A stretch of 64,000 bases of DNA, taken from positions 822,267 to 886,266 of the forward strand of contig FJOG01000009.1 of the NCBI GenBank assembly GCA_900073065.1. The letters run 5' to 3'. Positions within the stretch are counted from its first letter, which is position 1. Each line of letters opens with the position of its first letter. This stretch comes from Phialocephala subalpina (taxonomy: Eukaryota; Ascomycota; Leotiomycetes; Helotiales; Mollisiaceae). The notes beneath the pieces are model-generated. The model did not search any database. It was not told where the DNA came from and was given only the letters and a program-made list of their open reading frames with translations. Both the position numbers and the translations under genes were made by a program. Shown in pieces: positions 46,344-57,433 of the stretch.

Positions 46344-47928
46344 TCAATATGGAATGAAGTCCCAGTTTTGCCGGCCTAAAAGTAAATGATCAGCAATGAG
46401 TATACCCAGCTCGTGGATGGTGCTTACGGAGCACTATCTCAACGTCCTCATCTACACCAGAGTTCTCCCAGTAATTCTCCAATACCTCCAAGGCAAGCTT
46501 GATGTTCCGGATCTTCAAGGACTCGTAGAGCTGCGTCAGCAGCTGCTTGATAGCTACTCGGTCCTCTCCCAGAGCCTCACAACCAGCAGTGAAGAGTGGT
46601 GTCGTCAACACAATCGTGGGCGACAGCCCATAAGAAGGTGCGATTGAACGAACGCATTCAATGATTATCTTGACCGAATCCTGTATTTGTTGGGAGTGGC
46701 TCGGAAGTCTTCGTAGACGACGACGAATGTGTAACAATGCGGTCTGTTGATATGCCTGGTTGCACCACGCGTAGTCCTGTACTGCTTGCGGACTGAGTTT
46801 CTCGAGCACTCCTGGGTAGAACGATGGCGGTGCTGAGTTGTCTCGTTCCATGATATGGAAAATCGCTTCCTCAAGAAAGTCTGCTTCTGAGCAGAATTGT
46901 TGTTCGCTGACTGTGATTTCTCGTCTCCGAGCTGCTTTGGCTTTCCCAATTCTCCCAAGGAGACGCGAAAGGTCTGTTGAATAGCCGTTGTAGTCGTCCA
47001 AGTAGACGCCGGGGTCCTCAGAACTCTCGATACTCTCGTCTCTGTTGCTGTCTCCATTGGAATCGTCGGAGGGTGCAAGTAGAGATAAAGAGTCCAAGGA
47101 AGCGTACCACCGAGAAAGTAGCCTAGGAGGTGCGCTCGAGGATGTACGAGAATGCTCAATCATATTCATCAATGCTTTGGCTCCTCTGATATGTACTCGC
47201 CAGGTACTGAGCTGATCACTGCCTGAATGAATCTCGCATTGACATAGTGTTCTGACTGTGGCAAGGAGAGCATCTATAGAACACGGATTTGGAGCTTGCA
47301 ACTCTTTTCTCAAGTTCTCGATGCTTTTGGTCTTGAAATTGGCAATGATCTGATTGGACTCGGCCATTGTCCTCCCAGGAATCCTGCCACGAGACGAGAT
47401 GCTGTGAAGTGCTGCCCAAGATAAGGTTGCATTCATCAGAGCTGGGGACTCGACAGCCATAGGCACGATCAGTGAGCATAGCTCAGCTTGCACATGAGGA
47501 CTGCAACATGTGACCCTCGATGCTTCTGAAGTGAAGTGAAATAGCAAGCGCTCTTCGGACATTGACAATGACGGGAATGCCTGTATCGTTGTTGGTATGG
47601 GACCTGACACTTCCTGTGGCGAGAATGAGCCCGTGTAAACAAACTCATGTTCTGTTTCAACAGTCAGCAGTATTCGAAGCAAAACTCGACTAGACTCACT
47701 GTCTCCAGAAACCCTTCTCGCTCCTCCTTTCAAACAGTCTCCAAACCGTGAACGATCAAATGTACGCCCGCCCCAGCGCAGATTTATAGAGTACTCGCAT
47801 GCAACACCGACTTTGGAGCAGCGACCGCAAATTGGACGTGATTCATCACATTTTTGTCTTCGGCGTTTGCACCTGTCACAGCCGGAATGTGATCGTTGGT
47901 GCTTTCTGATGGAACTGTCCTTGGTCAT
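46344..47928 (-). CDS. Zn2Cys6 fungal transcription factor (494 aa)
   Basis: DNA-binding regulator, likely pathway-specific for neighbouring genes. Exons 47928-47700, 47651-46428, 46375-46344. The binuclear zinc cluster at about residues 16-45 reads GCDRCKRRRQKCDESRPICGRCSKVGVACEYS; then WGGRTF. The rest resembles the Fungal_trans_2-like helical region (LLFHFTSEASRVTCC, MVWR-like end). Start chosen at ATG 47928 (MTKDSSIRKHQ); the longer upstream frame begins with TTG. The first intron (48 nt) is in frame and stop-free, so retention would only change a short segment. The last exon adds RRQNWDFIPY, a usual end for this class. Adjacent, convergent to the MFS pseudogene. Confidence 0.9.
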
Positions 47929-48894
47929 TGTCCCACATGAGGAGTGCTGCTGGTCTTTGGGATATTCGGATTGAGATGTTGAGGGAGATTGATGTTGGTT
48001 TTCGAAGTACCCCACTTTTGGCTTCCAGATTAGGATGCATATACACGTGACACTGGTTTTCCACAGTTTTAAGCTTGAAATCTGGGAGGGCAAATTGGGC
48101 AATGGAGCCAGTACTATCGAGGCGGTTTAGATTCGTGATTGGCGCTCGGGCGGTTTTTAGTAAGAAATTTCAAACGTGAACATCCATTATTTTTGCAACT
48201 GTTTAAACTCGAAAAAGGCTGAAACCTGGAATATGGGCTCTCTAGGCTACACTGTATCTTCATACCAATTTTTGGAGCATTTCATAAAGTGTAGTGGTTG
48301 TTGTGAAAGGAGGAATTCAAAACCGAGAATTTGGCGAGCGTTCATCACGAATCTAATTCGCCTCGTATGACCTGTGCTTGTTTGACCCAGTGAAAGGCTC
48401 TGGCAATGGTACCTATGATTAAGGTATTATTAACACGTGACTGGATCAAGTGGAGGCTAGAGGCTATTTGGCGCTTGGAGAGAGTCGAGGGCTTCGAGGA
48501 CTCAAAGTACACTCATTGGTAGACCACCAAGATTTGAATTGAAAAGTACCATGCATTAAATAAGCTAATTGCAATTTTGAAGTATGTCGAGTGCTGCTGT
48601 TGAACAGTATATCCCCGACTTTTTTTGGACAATGTAAGCGTCGTGATTCGTAAAAGATTGTCTCTCCTTGCCGCTGATTTCCTTTAGCATCTCCAAGTTT
48701 GAAGCCTCTGCTACAGAGCAACGTATGTGATTTTCATCCTTAGTCCTGATTATCCAGATCCCATTTATCTTCGTCGTTCCCCGTAAGAGAGTGTCGATTG
48801 TCCATTCTTGGAGCATCTCTGAGTTTCAAGCTCCAATTTTAAGCCTCTGCTAGAGAGCGAGGTCCCTAGAGAGTAACGTATGTTCTTTTCATTC
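47929..48894. other. Intergenic with short duplicated sequence
   Basis: No gene seen. Two related copies of about 55-85 bp occur at about 48688-48745 and 48814-48900: both read CATCTC then AGTTT, a CCTCTGCTA/GAGAG core, AACGTATG and TTTTCAT. The second abuts the stop of the YTH gene. Confidence 0.5.
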
Positions 48895-51800
48895 TCAGTA
48901 TTGATCAGCCCAGTGCCGATCTTCAGTGCCGTCCCAGCCTCGGCCGCCGAGAGCTTGATCTGCTTCTTCGTCGATCAATTGGATAAGTGCAGCGCCACAC
49001 CTCTCTTCAATTTCTTGGCCGTCTTTTCCGATTAGGACTGCTTGGTTTTCGTTGAATTTGTTCTTGAGATGGCCGACGCGGTGGAAGCGGGTGGAGCAAA
49101 TTACAAGCCACTGGAACATTGAAGGGTTAACATTGAAGATTTGGAGGAAGTTGAGAGGAAGAAGCCACAGAAGAATTTGATGGTGACATTAGAGGGAAGA
49201 ATTTTTTGAGAGTCCGTGTGAAGAAAAAATTTGAGGAAATTAAGGATGTCATACCTTCACTCTGAAAGCACCAGTGCTTTCCCAGTTGATTGATCTCTGC
49301 CAGTCAGGAACTTCCACAGATCCAGGAAGAGATTCCATCCGGGCCTGTAATGTTTAAGGTCAACAGCAAAGATATCTCAGGAATGAGCACTTACGTATCC
49401 TTGAAATGCACGACTCTTGTTAATTGAGAATACTAAGATGACATTTTTACACGTCTTAAATGCCTCCTTAAACAAATCTCCATTTTGGACTTGAGTTGTC
49501 CAGACAGACTGCCAGAGTTAGACCAAGTCCAGGTGTCATGTCTCATAAGAGGGAAGACTTACGTCTTCGATGCATTTCAAGACATTCTCCTCATTAAACG
49601 ATTTCACGATGAAGTATCTGGTGTCTGTTTACGTTAATGACCAACTTCATTTCAAGGACACGTCTCACACAAAATCACAAAATCAAATTGAAGCAAATGG
49701 AAGTTTTGGATAAAGGGGTGGTATTGACAATCATGATACAAGTACTAGTACTTCATTCTGGAAATCCAAGAATGCGTTACTCAAATAGGTATCTTAAACA
49801 AGTTTTGTGTTGTTGTACACAAAAAATATGAGGTGTAGTCGACAGGTGTAGTCGGTAAACAAACAGATGAGGTACCAAGACGTGGTTGAAGTTTGAAAAG
49901 GAGAGGGGCTTTCACGGACCTCCACGTCCTCCTCTGTCAAAGCCCTTCGGATCGCGGTAGGGTCTGTTGCTGGCAATTCTTGCTCCGAAGCCCGAGTCGT
50001 TCTTGAAATCCGGACCCGGTTGGTAATCACGTTGATCACGAGGATCTCCACGGCCTCTACCACGGCCACGACCACGGCCACGATAATCGGGATCAAAGGG
50101 TCTGTTGCCTTTGTAAGATGTGTGTCCTTGATCGCGGAAATCGCCCCGGCCATAGAAGTTTTCTTCATAGTCTCTTGGAGGAGGTCTGTTCTCGTAGGCT
50201 CGACGACCAGGTGACATGTCTCGTTCTCGGCTTCGGTTTCTTCCTTCATATCGCTGGCGGAATGGCTCTTCATCCTCACGGCGAGAGGCTGAGATGCGAC
50301 GGCTTGAATCGAAATCACCCGAACGTGGGTGTCGGTGGTCTACCTCTTCTTCATCCTTGACTCGCTGGGCTTGACTCTTCTCTTCGACACGAGGAGCCTT
50401 CTCTGCAATCGGGACATCTCGGACATCTTGGACTTCGCTATATGGACGCTTGTTAGAGACAACTCGCTCATGCTGAGATTCAATAGTTGATGGTGCTGGT
50501 GCTGGGACAGACTCGGCTCGACCTCCTAATTTGTTAGGGATGGGAGGGGGTAACATGGATGCAACCGATGGCTGAGCAATTGCAGCAGCGGGAATACCAC
50601 CCCTCTCCTCGATTTCCATTTCTGCCAATAACTTGTCACGCTGAGCATCCAATGCCGCGATTGCTCGACGACGGTTCAGGATCTTTTTTCTGTATGGCTC
50701 GTTGAAATATCCTGTTGGAGAAGGTCAGTTGAGAAAGTCCAGGCAAGGCTTGGATTTTGTCATGAAATACCAGTAATGGCCAACCACTCTCGGAGGTCTT
50801 CGTCATGAGGAAGTATGTCATCGAGAGCAGGAACAACTTGTTCTCGGGATTGTCTGACGGGTTCTATTCGGGCAAGTGCTCCGTTGGTTTCTGGCTGTCG
50901 GGTTGCTTCTTCCCGTGGATCTCGACGAGGCTGAACTGGCTTCTCTGCTTCACTTTGATGCTTTGGTTCAACCTTGGGGTCTTGAACGTTTCTATTCTCT
51001 TTACGTGAGTCAACTTCCTCACGTCGGTCACCACGACCATTTGGGAGCTGCTGAACCTTGGGACTTGGGGGAGGAGTTCGGCGACGAGGCTCTAGACGAG
51101 GAGCTGGGCGAGCATATGGCGAGTTGTTATTTTGTGCCTCTCGAGAATTGCGGGGTGGTTGCTCTGCAGATCTGGATATCTTGTTCTTATTCTTATTCTG
51201 TGCTTCCTTTACTTCTTCGGTGGATATGGTATCTTCAAATATCTCGCCTTCAGAGACTGAGCCGTTGCTCGCATGTCTGCTTCCAAGTGTCTTCCCATTC
51301 GTTTCGTTGTTAAGGGGCTTTCCTTGATTGGCAGGCTTTGTAATGTTCGCAGCCGGTGCTTGTGACTTCGCGAGAGTAGCAGGTTTGGGAGGAATTTGTT
51401 GGATGCTAGGGACATTGCCAGCTTTCTTTTCTTGTTTAACAGCTGCGCCGGTGGAGGGCTTCGATGTAGAATACTGTGAGATAAGATCGTTCAAATCCTG
51501 CTCATGCTTTTCATCAGTTGATTTGGGGATGTTGAGGGATCCGAGGGTTGAGTTCAAAGCTTCTGGTCGTACTGCTTGCTTAGCAGTTGAGCCTAAGATA
51601 GGAACTGGAGGGGTTGCAGTGTTTTCTCGCTCCGATTTTCTCTTGAGCAATTGTGCCTTCAATTCTGCAGCTCTAGCGTTCATTTGAGGATCGCGCGTGT
51701 TGACTGGCGGAGTGACAGACTGGACAGCTTCTTGAGTGACAAACGGTGATGATGGGAACTGAGCAGAGGTGAAGGTGTCAGCTGTGATCGAATCGACAAC

Positions 51801-52068
51801 TGCTAGTCTGGCACCGAAGTGCGCAAACACTTACTTGGTTGTTAAGACTATGGTTGTGTGTGAAGGCACCGAGATTATTGGTGAAACCGAGTTCAGGTTG
51901 GTAATCTCCATCCATAAGTTCCTCGCCATTGGAGTTGTCGAGCTGTATCATGCCCTGTTGATCGAAGTATTGCTGGCCAAGAGGACCACTACCGTACAAC
52001 TGTGGGTAGTCATCTTGATTGAAGTTATTTGGGAAGGGACCATTGTGCCCAAACCCATTGGGCCACAT
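48895..52068 (-). CDS. RGG-rich protein with C-terminal YTH (m6A reader) domain
   Basis: RNA-binding protein recognising N6-methyladenosine, YTHDC1-like. Proposed exons 52068-51835, 51758-50771, 50711-49916, 49617-49563, 49508-49395, 49344-49255, 49110-48895: 830 residues, phases close throughout. N-terminal parts are Gln/Asn-rich and disordered, then DLREWLAITGYFNEPYRKKI and RRRAIAALDAQRDKLLAEME, then Arg/Asp and RGRGRGRGRG repeats. The YTH domain reads YFIVKSFNEENVLKCIED, SVWTTQVQNGDLFKEAF, NVILVFSINKSRAFQGYARM, INWESTGAFRVKWLV and IGKDGQEIEERCGAALIQL. If the 298-nt intron 49618-49915 is not used, the first part ends as GGRGGP* (49912) and the YTH exons are orphaned without a start. The junction gives RGGRGGPYFIVKSF. 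Confidence 0.65.
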
Positions 52069-52401
52069 GGTTGGTTTGACAGCTTTGGCCTCGGAGTGCG
52101 CTCAGGCGTTGGCTAAACAAAGCTCGCAGATCTTGTCGTTCAATATCTGGAAAGAATGTAGTAGACTGTCTCTTTGTCACAGATGAGTCCTTGATACTCA
52201 AGGTCAAGTTAGCGAGCTCAATCTTGGATAATTTGCGCTGAATCTGTTTTGTGCGATTGGGGACAGAAATGTTTACGGTCTCGGGAGATCGCCTTCAATT
52301 TTGTCTTGCAATCTCAAAGACAGACGCGCCGACGAAGCGAATTAGCGCGTTCGCGGGGTCTTTGACGACTTCGGACCGACTTCGGATGGCTTCCTTTCAC
52401 T
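52069..52401. other. YTH gene promoter / leader
   Basis: 333 bp between the YTH-gene start and the MITE. No other gene recognised; minus-strand frames here lack features. Confidence 0.4.
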
Positions 52402-52779
52402 GGTACGGTTAGAATGGCATGAGGCCACAAGGCACCAACACACACAAACAAGCCGTTGTAGCCAAAAAATTTCAGGCACTTATGCCATTTTAATAAGCGC
52501 AATTCTACTTCTCGCAGTACTAAACACTAGCTTTTTGCGATAACTATCTACGCGATTAAATTAACAAATTAAGAGCCTTATAATTTATGCATAATTAATG
52601 CGATTCGATTGCACTTTTTAAAGTTATAAAAGGTTATAGATTAATTGTATTGTAATTACACTTTGCATTAACATCGCGACTTTTTCTAAGTCAACTACTT
52701 AGCGAGATAAAGCGGCATAGGCAAATGTAGGTGTGAAATGTTGCTGCCTTGTGGCCTCATGCCATCCTAACCGTTACCC
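52402..52779. mobile_element. MITE, Mutator-like (378 bp)
   Basis: Terminal inverted repeats of about 40 bp: the left end begins GGTACGGTTAGAATGGCATG and continues AGGCCACAAGGC; the right end read on the other strand begins GGGTAACGGTTAGGATGGC and continues ATGAGGCCACAAGGC. They differ by two indels near the tips and two mismatches. The interior is AT-rich with no ORF. The flanks carry a perfect 9-bp direct repeat CCTTTCACT at 52393-52401 and 52780-52788, the target-site length of Mutator elements (8 bp would suggest hAT). Lies 113 bp after the GPI18 stop and 334 bp before the YTH-gene start. Confidence 0.85.
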
Positions 52780-52892
52780 CCTTTCACTACAGGCTTTTGC
52801 GGTTTCTTTCGTCTGCTTGATGTTTACATACGTCTAGGTGATCAAACTCCAATGTCCAAGCACTTCAATCCAGTCCAATTCCCTATTGCGTT

Positions 52893-54321
52893 CTAAGCAG
52901 GAGGGAGGAATGAAGCATACAACCCTCCTTGTATAATGCAATACAAAACCATGAATTTTGCAAAAGCACCAAGTAGTCTTCCTTCTCCAGACGACTTCGA
53001 AAGATACCATAACCAGACAGGATAGGCAGACGATATTCTTGTGATAATCTGAACATGTGCAGTGGTCAAAGTTAGCAATACCAGAAATAGCTGTGAAATG
53101 GCCATATTGCGGAGGACATTAGTTCTTTCCCTCGAAAGTTCTTTTTCTGCCTCTCTGTCAATCTTTCCAGCTTGCGCACTTCCTTGGTCTGGCAGGTATC
53201 GAATCGCCCATGCTCCAGAAGCTATGAGGATAGCAAACATTGGGGTCGCAAGTACGAAGAGTGGCAAGTTCGAGACTGTCCAGTATCGAAATGGACCACA
53301 GTTCCTGCTCATGTCAAACACTGTCAAATTGACACATAGGATTCATCCTCAGAACTCACCAGTAATGGTTTTGGACAAAGGTGTAGATACTCGGCAATGT
53401 CCTCTGACACCATTCTCTCGGAGCCGTATCTATAATTCCACAGTACTCCTGATAGGCAATGTACTGTGGTAGGAGAAAGCCTACAGCAACACTTAGTCCT
53501 CCGAGACCTGCAGCAAAAATGCGGCGTAGAACTGCTGTTTGGGTTTCAAAGGGTAGTGTTGAAAGGGTCCTCAAAGCTTCCTCGAGTAACAGCAAGCCGT
53601 TGAGAATGCCATTGCTGCGGAAGGTCGTCGCTATTCCAAACAATACTCCTGATATCAAAAGATACAAGTCATGAACTGCAGTGGATTTTCCATTCTGGCC
53701 GATGCTCTTAACGAACAACAGACAGCCAGCAAAACTCAGAGCAGCGCAAGAGCTTTCGGCGTATGGCGAGGAGAGAAAAAGACCGGCTGGAGAGACGATA
53801 TGGAGTAATGCAGCAGTAAAGGCAAAGTTTGGCGGAGATCCTGGGAATACGGCCAACGAAAGGTCAAAGATGAGGACGACCGAGATCAGGTGTGCAATAT
53901 GAGCAACTGAGATTGCGACCAAAGCTTCTAATCCTTCATAACGAAGTTGTGTGGTGTTCTTCAAGACTACACTTTTCAGTAAACATGGTCGGAGAGCGGG
54001 GTATATATAATTCTTACATCCAGTGCATAGAGCTATGACACGTGTGAAGCCCCATCCAAATGCCCATTCTTGCTCAAAAAGATGCCCTCGTTCTGCAGTC
54101 TTGACGAAGTAAATCGCATCCCATCGTTTCAATTTGTTGACAAGACGGTCGAGAACTATCGGCAGTTCTTTCCCATTGCTTGCTTCTCTGAGGTTGCTCG
54201 ATGTGTCGTAGCCAGGGCCAGGACTGCATAAGGCAACCAGCAACAATAGGACCTTCCAGCACAGGAAGAGCGTGATTAGCTTTCGAATAGGATGATCCAG
54301 ATTCCTAGTCAAGGACTGCAT
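52893..54321 (-). CDS. GPI18: GPI mannosyltransferase 2 (GPI18 / PIG-V)
   Basis: ER membrane enzyme adding the second mannose to the GPI anchor precursor. Exons 54321-54018, 53966-53360, 53304-52893, 440 residues. Family motifs: KRWDAIYFVKTAERGHLFEQ and EWAFGWGFTRVIAL (luminal catalytic Asp), SPAGLFLSSPYAESSCAALSF, ATTFRSNGILNG, QYIAYQEYCG and the late HYW|NCGPFRYWTVSNLPLF; many hydrophobic helices. The first intron (53967-54017, 51 nt) is in frame and free of stops; it is called from its GTAAGA donor, TACTGAA branch and GTAG acceptor, and because family members read directly from the FTR..ALCTG loop into a short variable segment. Essential gene in yeast. Confidence 0.92.
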
Positions 54322-55621
54322 GGTCAGGCCTGATATCGGAGCTTCTGCTCTTCCAGAAAGGCGCCAGAATCAGCGGTGAGGGTGGAAAAATGCATTCGAT
54401 GCGGGCGTTCTAAGCTTGCATATTGTTTTGCTTCCGGAAAGACAGCGTAGAGCTCGCACTTCGTATCTTGGCTCAATTGAACTTGGCCGTCGCGAGGAGA
54501 TGAACGGTTGACCAGAGTTGCAATTGTTGTAGAGTACTCCGTATCTCTGGCCTCCCTATTGGACCGTCGCTTCGAAGGCTTTTATCCAGTCACGTGTGGC
54601 ATTTAAACCCTGATCTTCCGCATCCTTTTCCCTTTCTGGCTACTCCACGAGTCGACATCCTGGCTCTGCGGGCTGCACGACCCTCGTTCTCCATCTGCCG
54701 TTTGTGCAGCGCTTCAGCAAATCACGGCCGGCTGCCGGTCGAATAAGATTGAAACATTTTATGCTCTGGATGTGGTAGCTTACGGATTCTTTGACAGGCC
54801 GAAGCCGACTTCTGACAACGCGAGCGCGAGGAAGTGCTCCCACCCCGAAGACCCGGATCTATCTAAGCACGATTAGGAAATTGGGTGAACCAGCTGAACA
54901 TCAAGGGTTCCATTCCTCCTCTTCAGGGGCTTTCTATTTGTCGATGACGGGACCTCGATGGTTTACGAACGTTAAGTCGTGCCCGGCTTTTGTGTACAGC
55001 ATGTCAAGAGACATCCGGCCTTCCGTCTTCACTTTTTTCTGTCTGCCCCTCCATTTGCTCCACTCAGCCAGCCGCCTCGAAGAGTCCTCAGCGACCATTT
55101 CTATCTGGAGAGCCCCGAATCTTCTACAGTTCTGAATCCGAACCACAGAGCTTGTCAGCGAGCTTATGTTTCCGACACGACGGTTCTCGTTTTGTCTGGT
55201 TGTCCCGTGCTGACGAGAGCTCGTCCAATATCCACGGTCAGGGAGCCCCTAGGCACTGCTGTACGACCTCGGGCATCTAGAGCCTCAGAAATCTGACCAC
55301 CTCCTTCCGACCTCCTTTTCGTGTCATTCACTTCTCTCGAGATACCAGATCACTGTTCACTCCTTTCTTCGATGTCCTGCTAATTGTGGGTCATTGCGAC
55401 GCATCGAATCATCATACGCGTGGCTGTGGACTCTTACCTCAGCCTGACCGTCAGCCCTACGACACGTCCGGCCTGCTGCAATGCCCTCGAATCAACGGGA
55501 CATTCAGATTGCACTCAAGCATCGAATTTTTACAAACTTGGATATATCTTAGTTGCGCATCCACTGTGAACGGAAGGCGCCCCCAATTCTGGGGCGCTGC
55601 TTCCGTTCTTGAATTCTCACA
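54322..55621. other. Intergenic, divergent promoters
   Basis: 1.3 kb between GPI18 (-) and the unknown gene (+). Several anonymous plus-strand frames overlap but show no motif; CT-rich near 55.0-55.4 kb, consistent with a 5' leader. Confidence 0.45.
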
Positions 55622-57433
55622 ATGTTCCTCAATAGTTCCCTCTGGAACCACGAACATGAATTCAGCAACCGTACTCAACCATCACCAAGCACTTCCATTC
55701 CGCGGAGGAGGCCGCTGGCAAGATCAGCATTTTCCACACCTATTCCACGAAAACCTACGATTTATGAAGACTCGCCGACAATCATTCTTCGTCCCGAAAG
55801 ACCATTGTCTGATATACCACGAATCAAAGACCCTATTGTTCGCTTTCAAGAAGTCGACCAGGAGACAATGTCCGAGGATGGCAGGTCGATTGCAAATTCA
55901 GAGGGCAGTGAAACAACTGCTGGCGGTGGGAAACGACGAAGACGATCAATACGGAATACCACAACCTATCAGTTAGCACATCCCGCACCTACCTTGACGC
56001 AGAAGCAGAGGCTCTTACAAATCCGCCCCAAACTCTTGCTTCAGTTGCAACGTTTGTCGCCGGGATCCAGACCGAAACCTACCCTTGACATCCTTCCTTC
56101 GACCATCGTGGTTCCTCGACTTGCCAAGAGATTCCCAAGGATGTTTAGGGGGAAAGGAGAACTTGGGGCCAACGATGTAATCGTTGTTAAAAGCGAAGAA
56201 TACGACGCAGGCTATGAAACTGTTGTCGACGAGAGCGATTCGGACGAGGAGGGTCTTGCAAGACGGGACTTGGTCGCTGTAATATGCCAAATGAGGCGGG
56301 ACTTAGGAGGCTCTCAGGGAAAGGCGGAGATCGTCTTGAGCGATGGCTCCGTATGGATAGGCAGTCCTTTACCTAATGGCTTGTACGAATTTGTTACGAC
56401 GGACGAAAGAGGCAACACTACGACTGCTCGATGGGTACGACGAAGCACTAAGAGGAGAAGTGTCGATGTCTCGGATGTTACCAACCTCAACAGAGATATT
56501 AAATTCACGTTTAGTATTATCGACCCCAGCACACGTCGGCATCCAATCCTTGCTACTCTTACTCAAAACACACTGGACATCCCGGACACTTTCACTTCGG
56601 TTTCTCCATCGGCAGGTAGGCATCCGCCAACCTCACCTATACCACGTCTCGCAGGAGAGACCAATGAAGATGACGAAGGATACCCACCGGAGAGGTCTAC
56701 CCACGTTATTGATGAGAGTATGAAAGTTCTTATCCAGGTTACTGGGACTTGGGTTGCTTTGCGGCAAGGCTGGTCGCCCTACTTCAGATACAACGATGCC
56801 ATGGCTACGCCGAGCAGTCAGTCATTGTCAGCAGGTCGTGCGAGAGCATCGTCACTGACGCCTGAGTCTATACGTCCAGCTGCCGCCGGAACGACCTCAA
56901 GCACTCCGGAATCTTGCAATAGTACTCTTGGAGCAGTGTTGTGCGGCAAGAAGCGTCGATCTTCTGTGAAGGCAAGCCCCACAAATGGAATCCCTCCTCA
57001 GAATGATCGCTTTGTTCCACCGAAGAGGTCACTTTCTACGGGCACTGCTTTTGTGCAACGCGCTGCAGCCCGAAGAGCTGGGCAACCAAGTACCGTCGCC
57101 AGCGACAGCGAGGGCGAGAGTACGAGTTTCACTATTCCTCCTACAGACAAACCCAATGCACACAAACATATGTCCACGCCTCCCTCTCTTACACCTCCCG
57201 GTTCCTCGACCACAACGCCCGAAACACCAACTCGGCCACAAAGGCGTGCACAATCGGCTTACATCCCAACAAGTGCCCTGCAAAATGGGTTCACAAGTCG
57301 ATCTCTGGATACGGATGGTACGACAACTCCTCCGTTGAAACCTGTGGACTTAGTGGCGAGAGTCAAACATGGTCGATGGAAGGCATTTACGAATTTCTTT
57401 CGACGCAAACGTAACACGTCTAGCACCGACTAG
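55622..57433 (+). CDS. Conserved-looking hypothetical protein (603 aa)
   Basis: Not recognised as a known domain. Single exon. N-terminus Ser/Pro/Arg-rich with PTIILRPERPLSDIPR; a basic KRRRRS patch near 105; an ordered-looking core from about 115 to 390 (TYQLAHPAPTLTQKQRLLQI, VPRLAKRFPRMFRGKGELGA, DVIVVKSEEYDAGYETVVDE, IVLSDGSVWIGSPLPNGLYE, KFTFSIIDPSTRRHPILATL, VLIQVTGTWVALRQGWSPYF), then a Ser/Thr/Pro-rich tail ending VDLVARVKHGRWKAFTNFFR. The core suggests a conserved fungal protein of unknown function. No transmembrane or signal sequence. Confidence 0.75.
   Translation: MFLNSSLWNHEHEFSNRTQPSPSTSIPRRRPLARSAFSTPIPRKPTIYEDSPTIILRPERPLSDIPRIKDPIVRFQEVDQETMSEDGRSIANSEGSETTAGGGKRRRRSIRNTTTYQLAHPAPTLTQKQRLLQIRPKLLLQLQRLSPGSRPKPTLDILPSTIVVPRLAKRFPRMFRGKGELGANDVIVVKSEEYDAGYETVVDESDSDEEGLARRDLVAVICQMRRDLGGSQGKAEIVLSDGSVWIGSPLPNGLYEFVTTDERGNTTTARWVRRSTKRRSVDVSDVTNLNRDIKFTFSIIDPSTRRHPILATLTQNTLDIPDTFTSVSPSAGRHPPTSPIPRLAGETNEDDEGYPPERSTHVIDESMKVLIQVTGTWVALRQGWSPYFRYNDAMATPSSQSLSAGRARASSLTPESIRPAAAGTTSSTPESCNSTLGAVLCGKKRRSSVKASPTNGIPPQNDRFVPPKRSLSTGTAFVQRAAARRAGQPSTVASDSEGESTSFTIPPTDKPNAHKHMSTPPSLTPPGSSTTTPETPTRPQRRAQSAYIPTSALQNGFTSRSLDTDGTTTPPLKPVDLVARVKHGRWKAFTNFFRRKRNTSSTD

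Noticed and set aside
39181..47928. Secondary-metabolite biosynthetic gene cluster
   Set aside because: No polyketide synthase, NRPS, terpene cyclase or prenyltransferase is present; a catabolic cluster fits better.
47929..48102. N-terminal extension of the Zn2Cys6 factor (57 residues)
   Set aside because: It begins with TTG rather than ATG and includes no family sequence; ATG 47928 precedes the zinc cluster directly.
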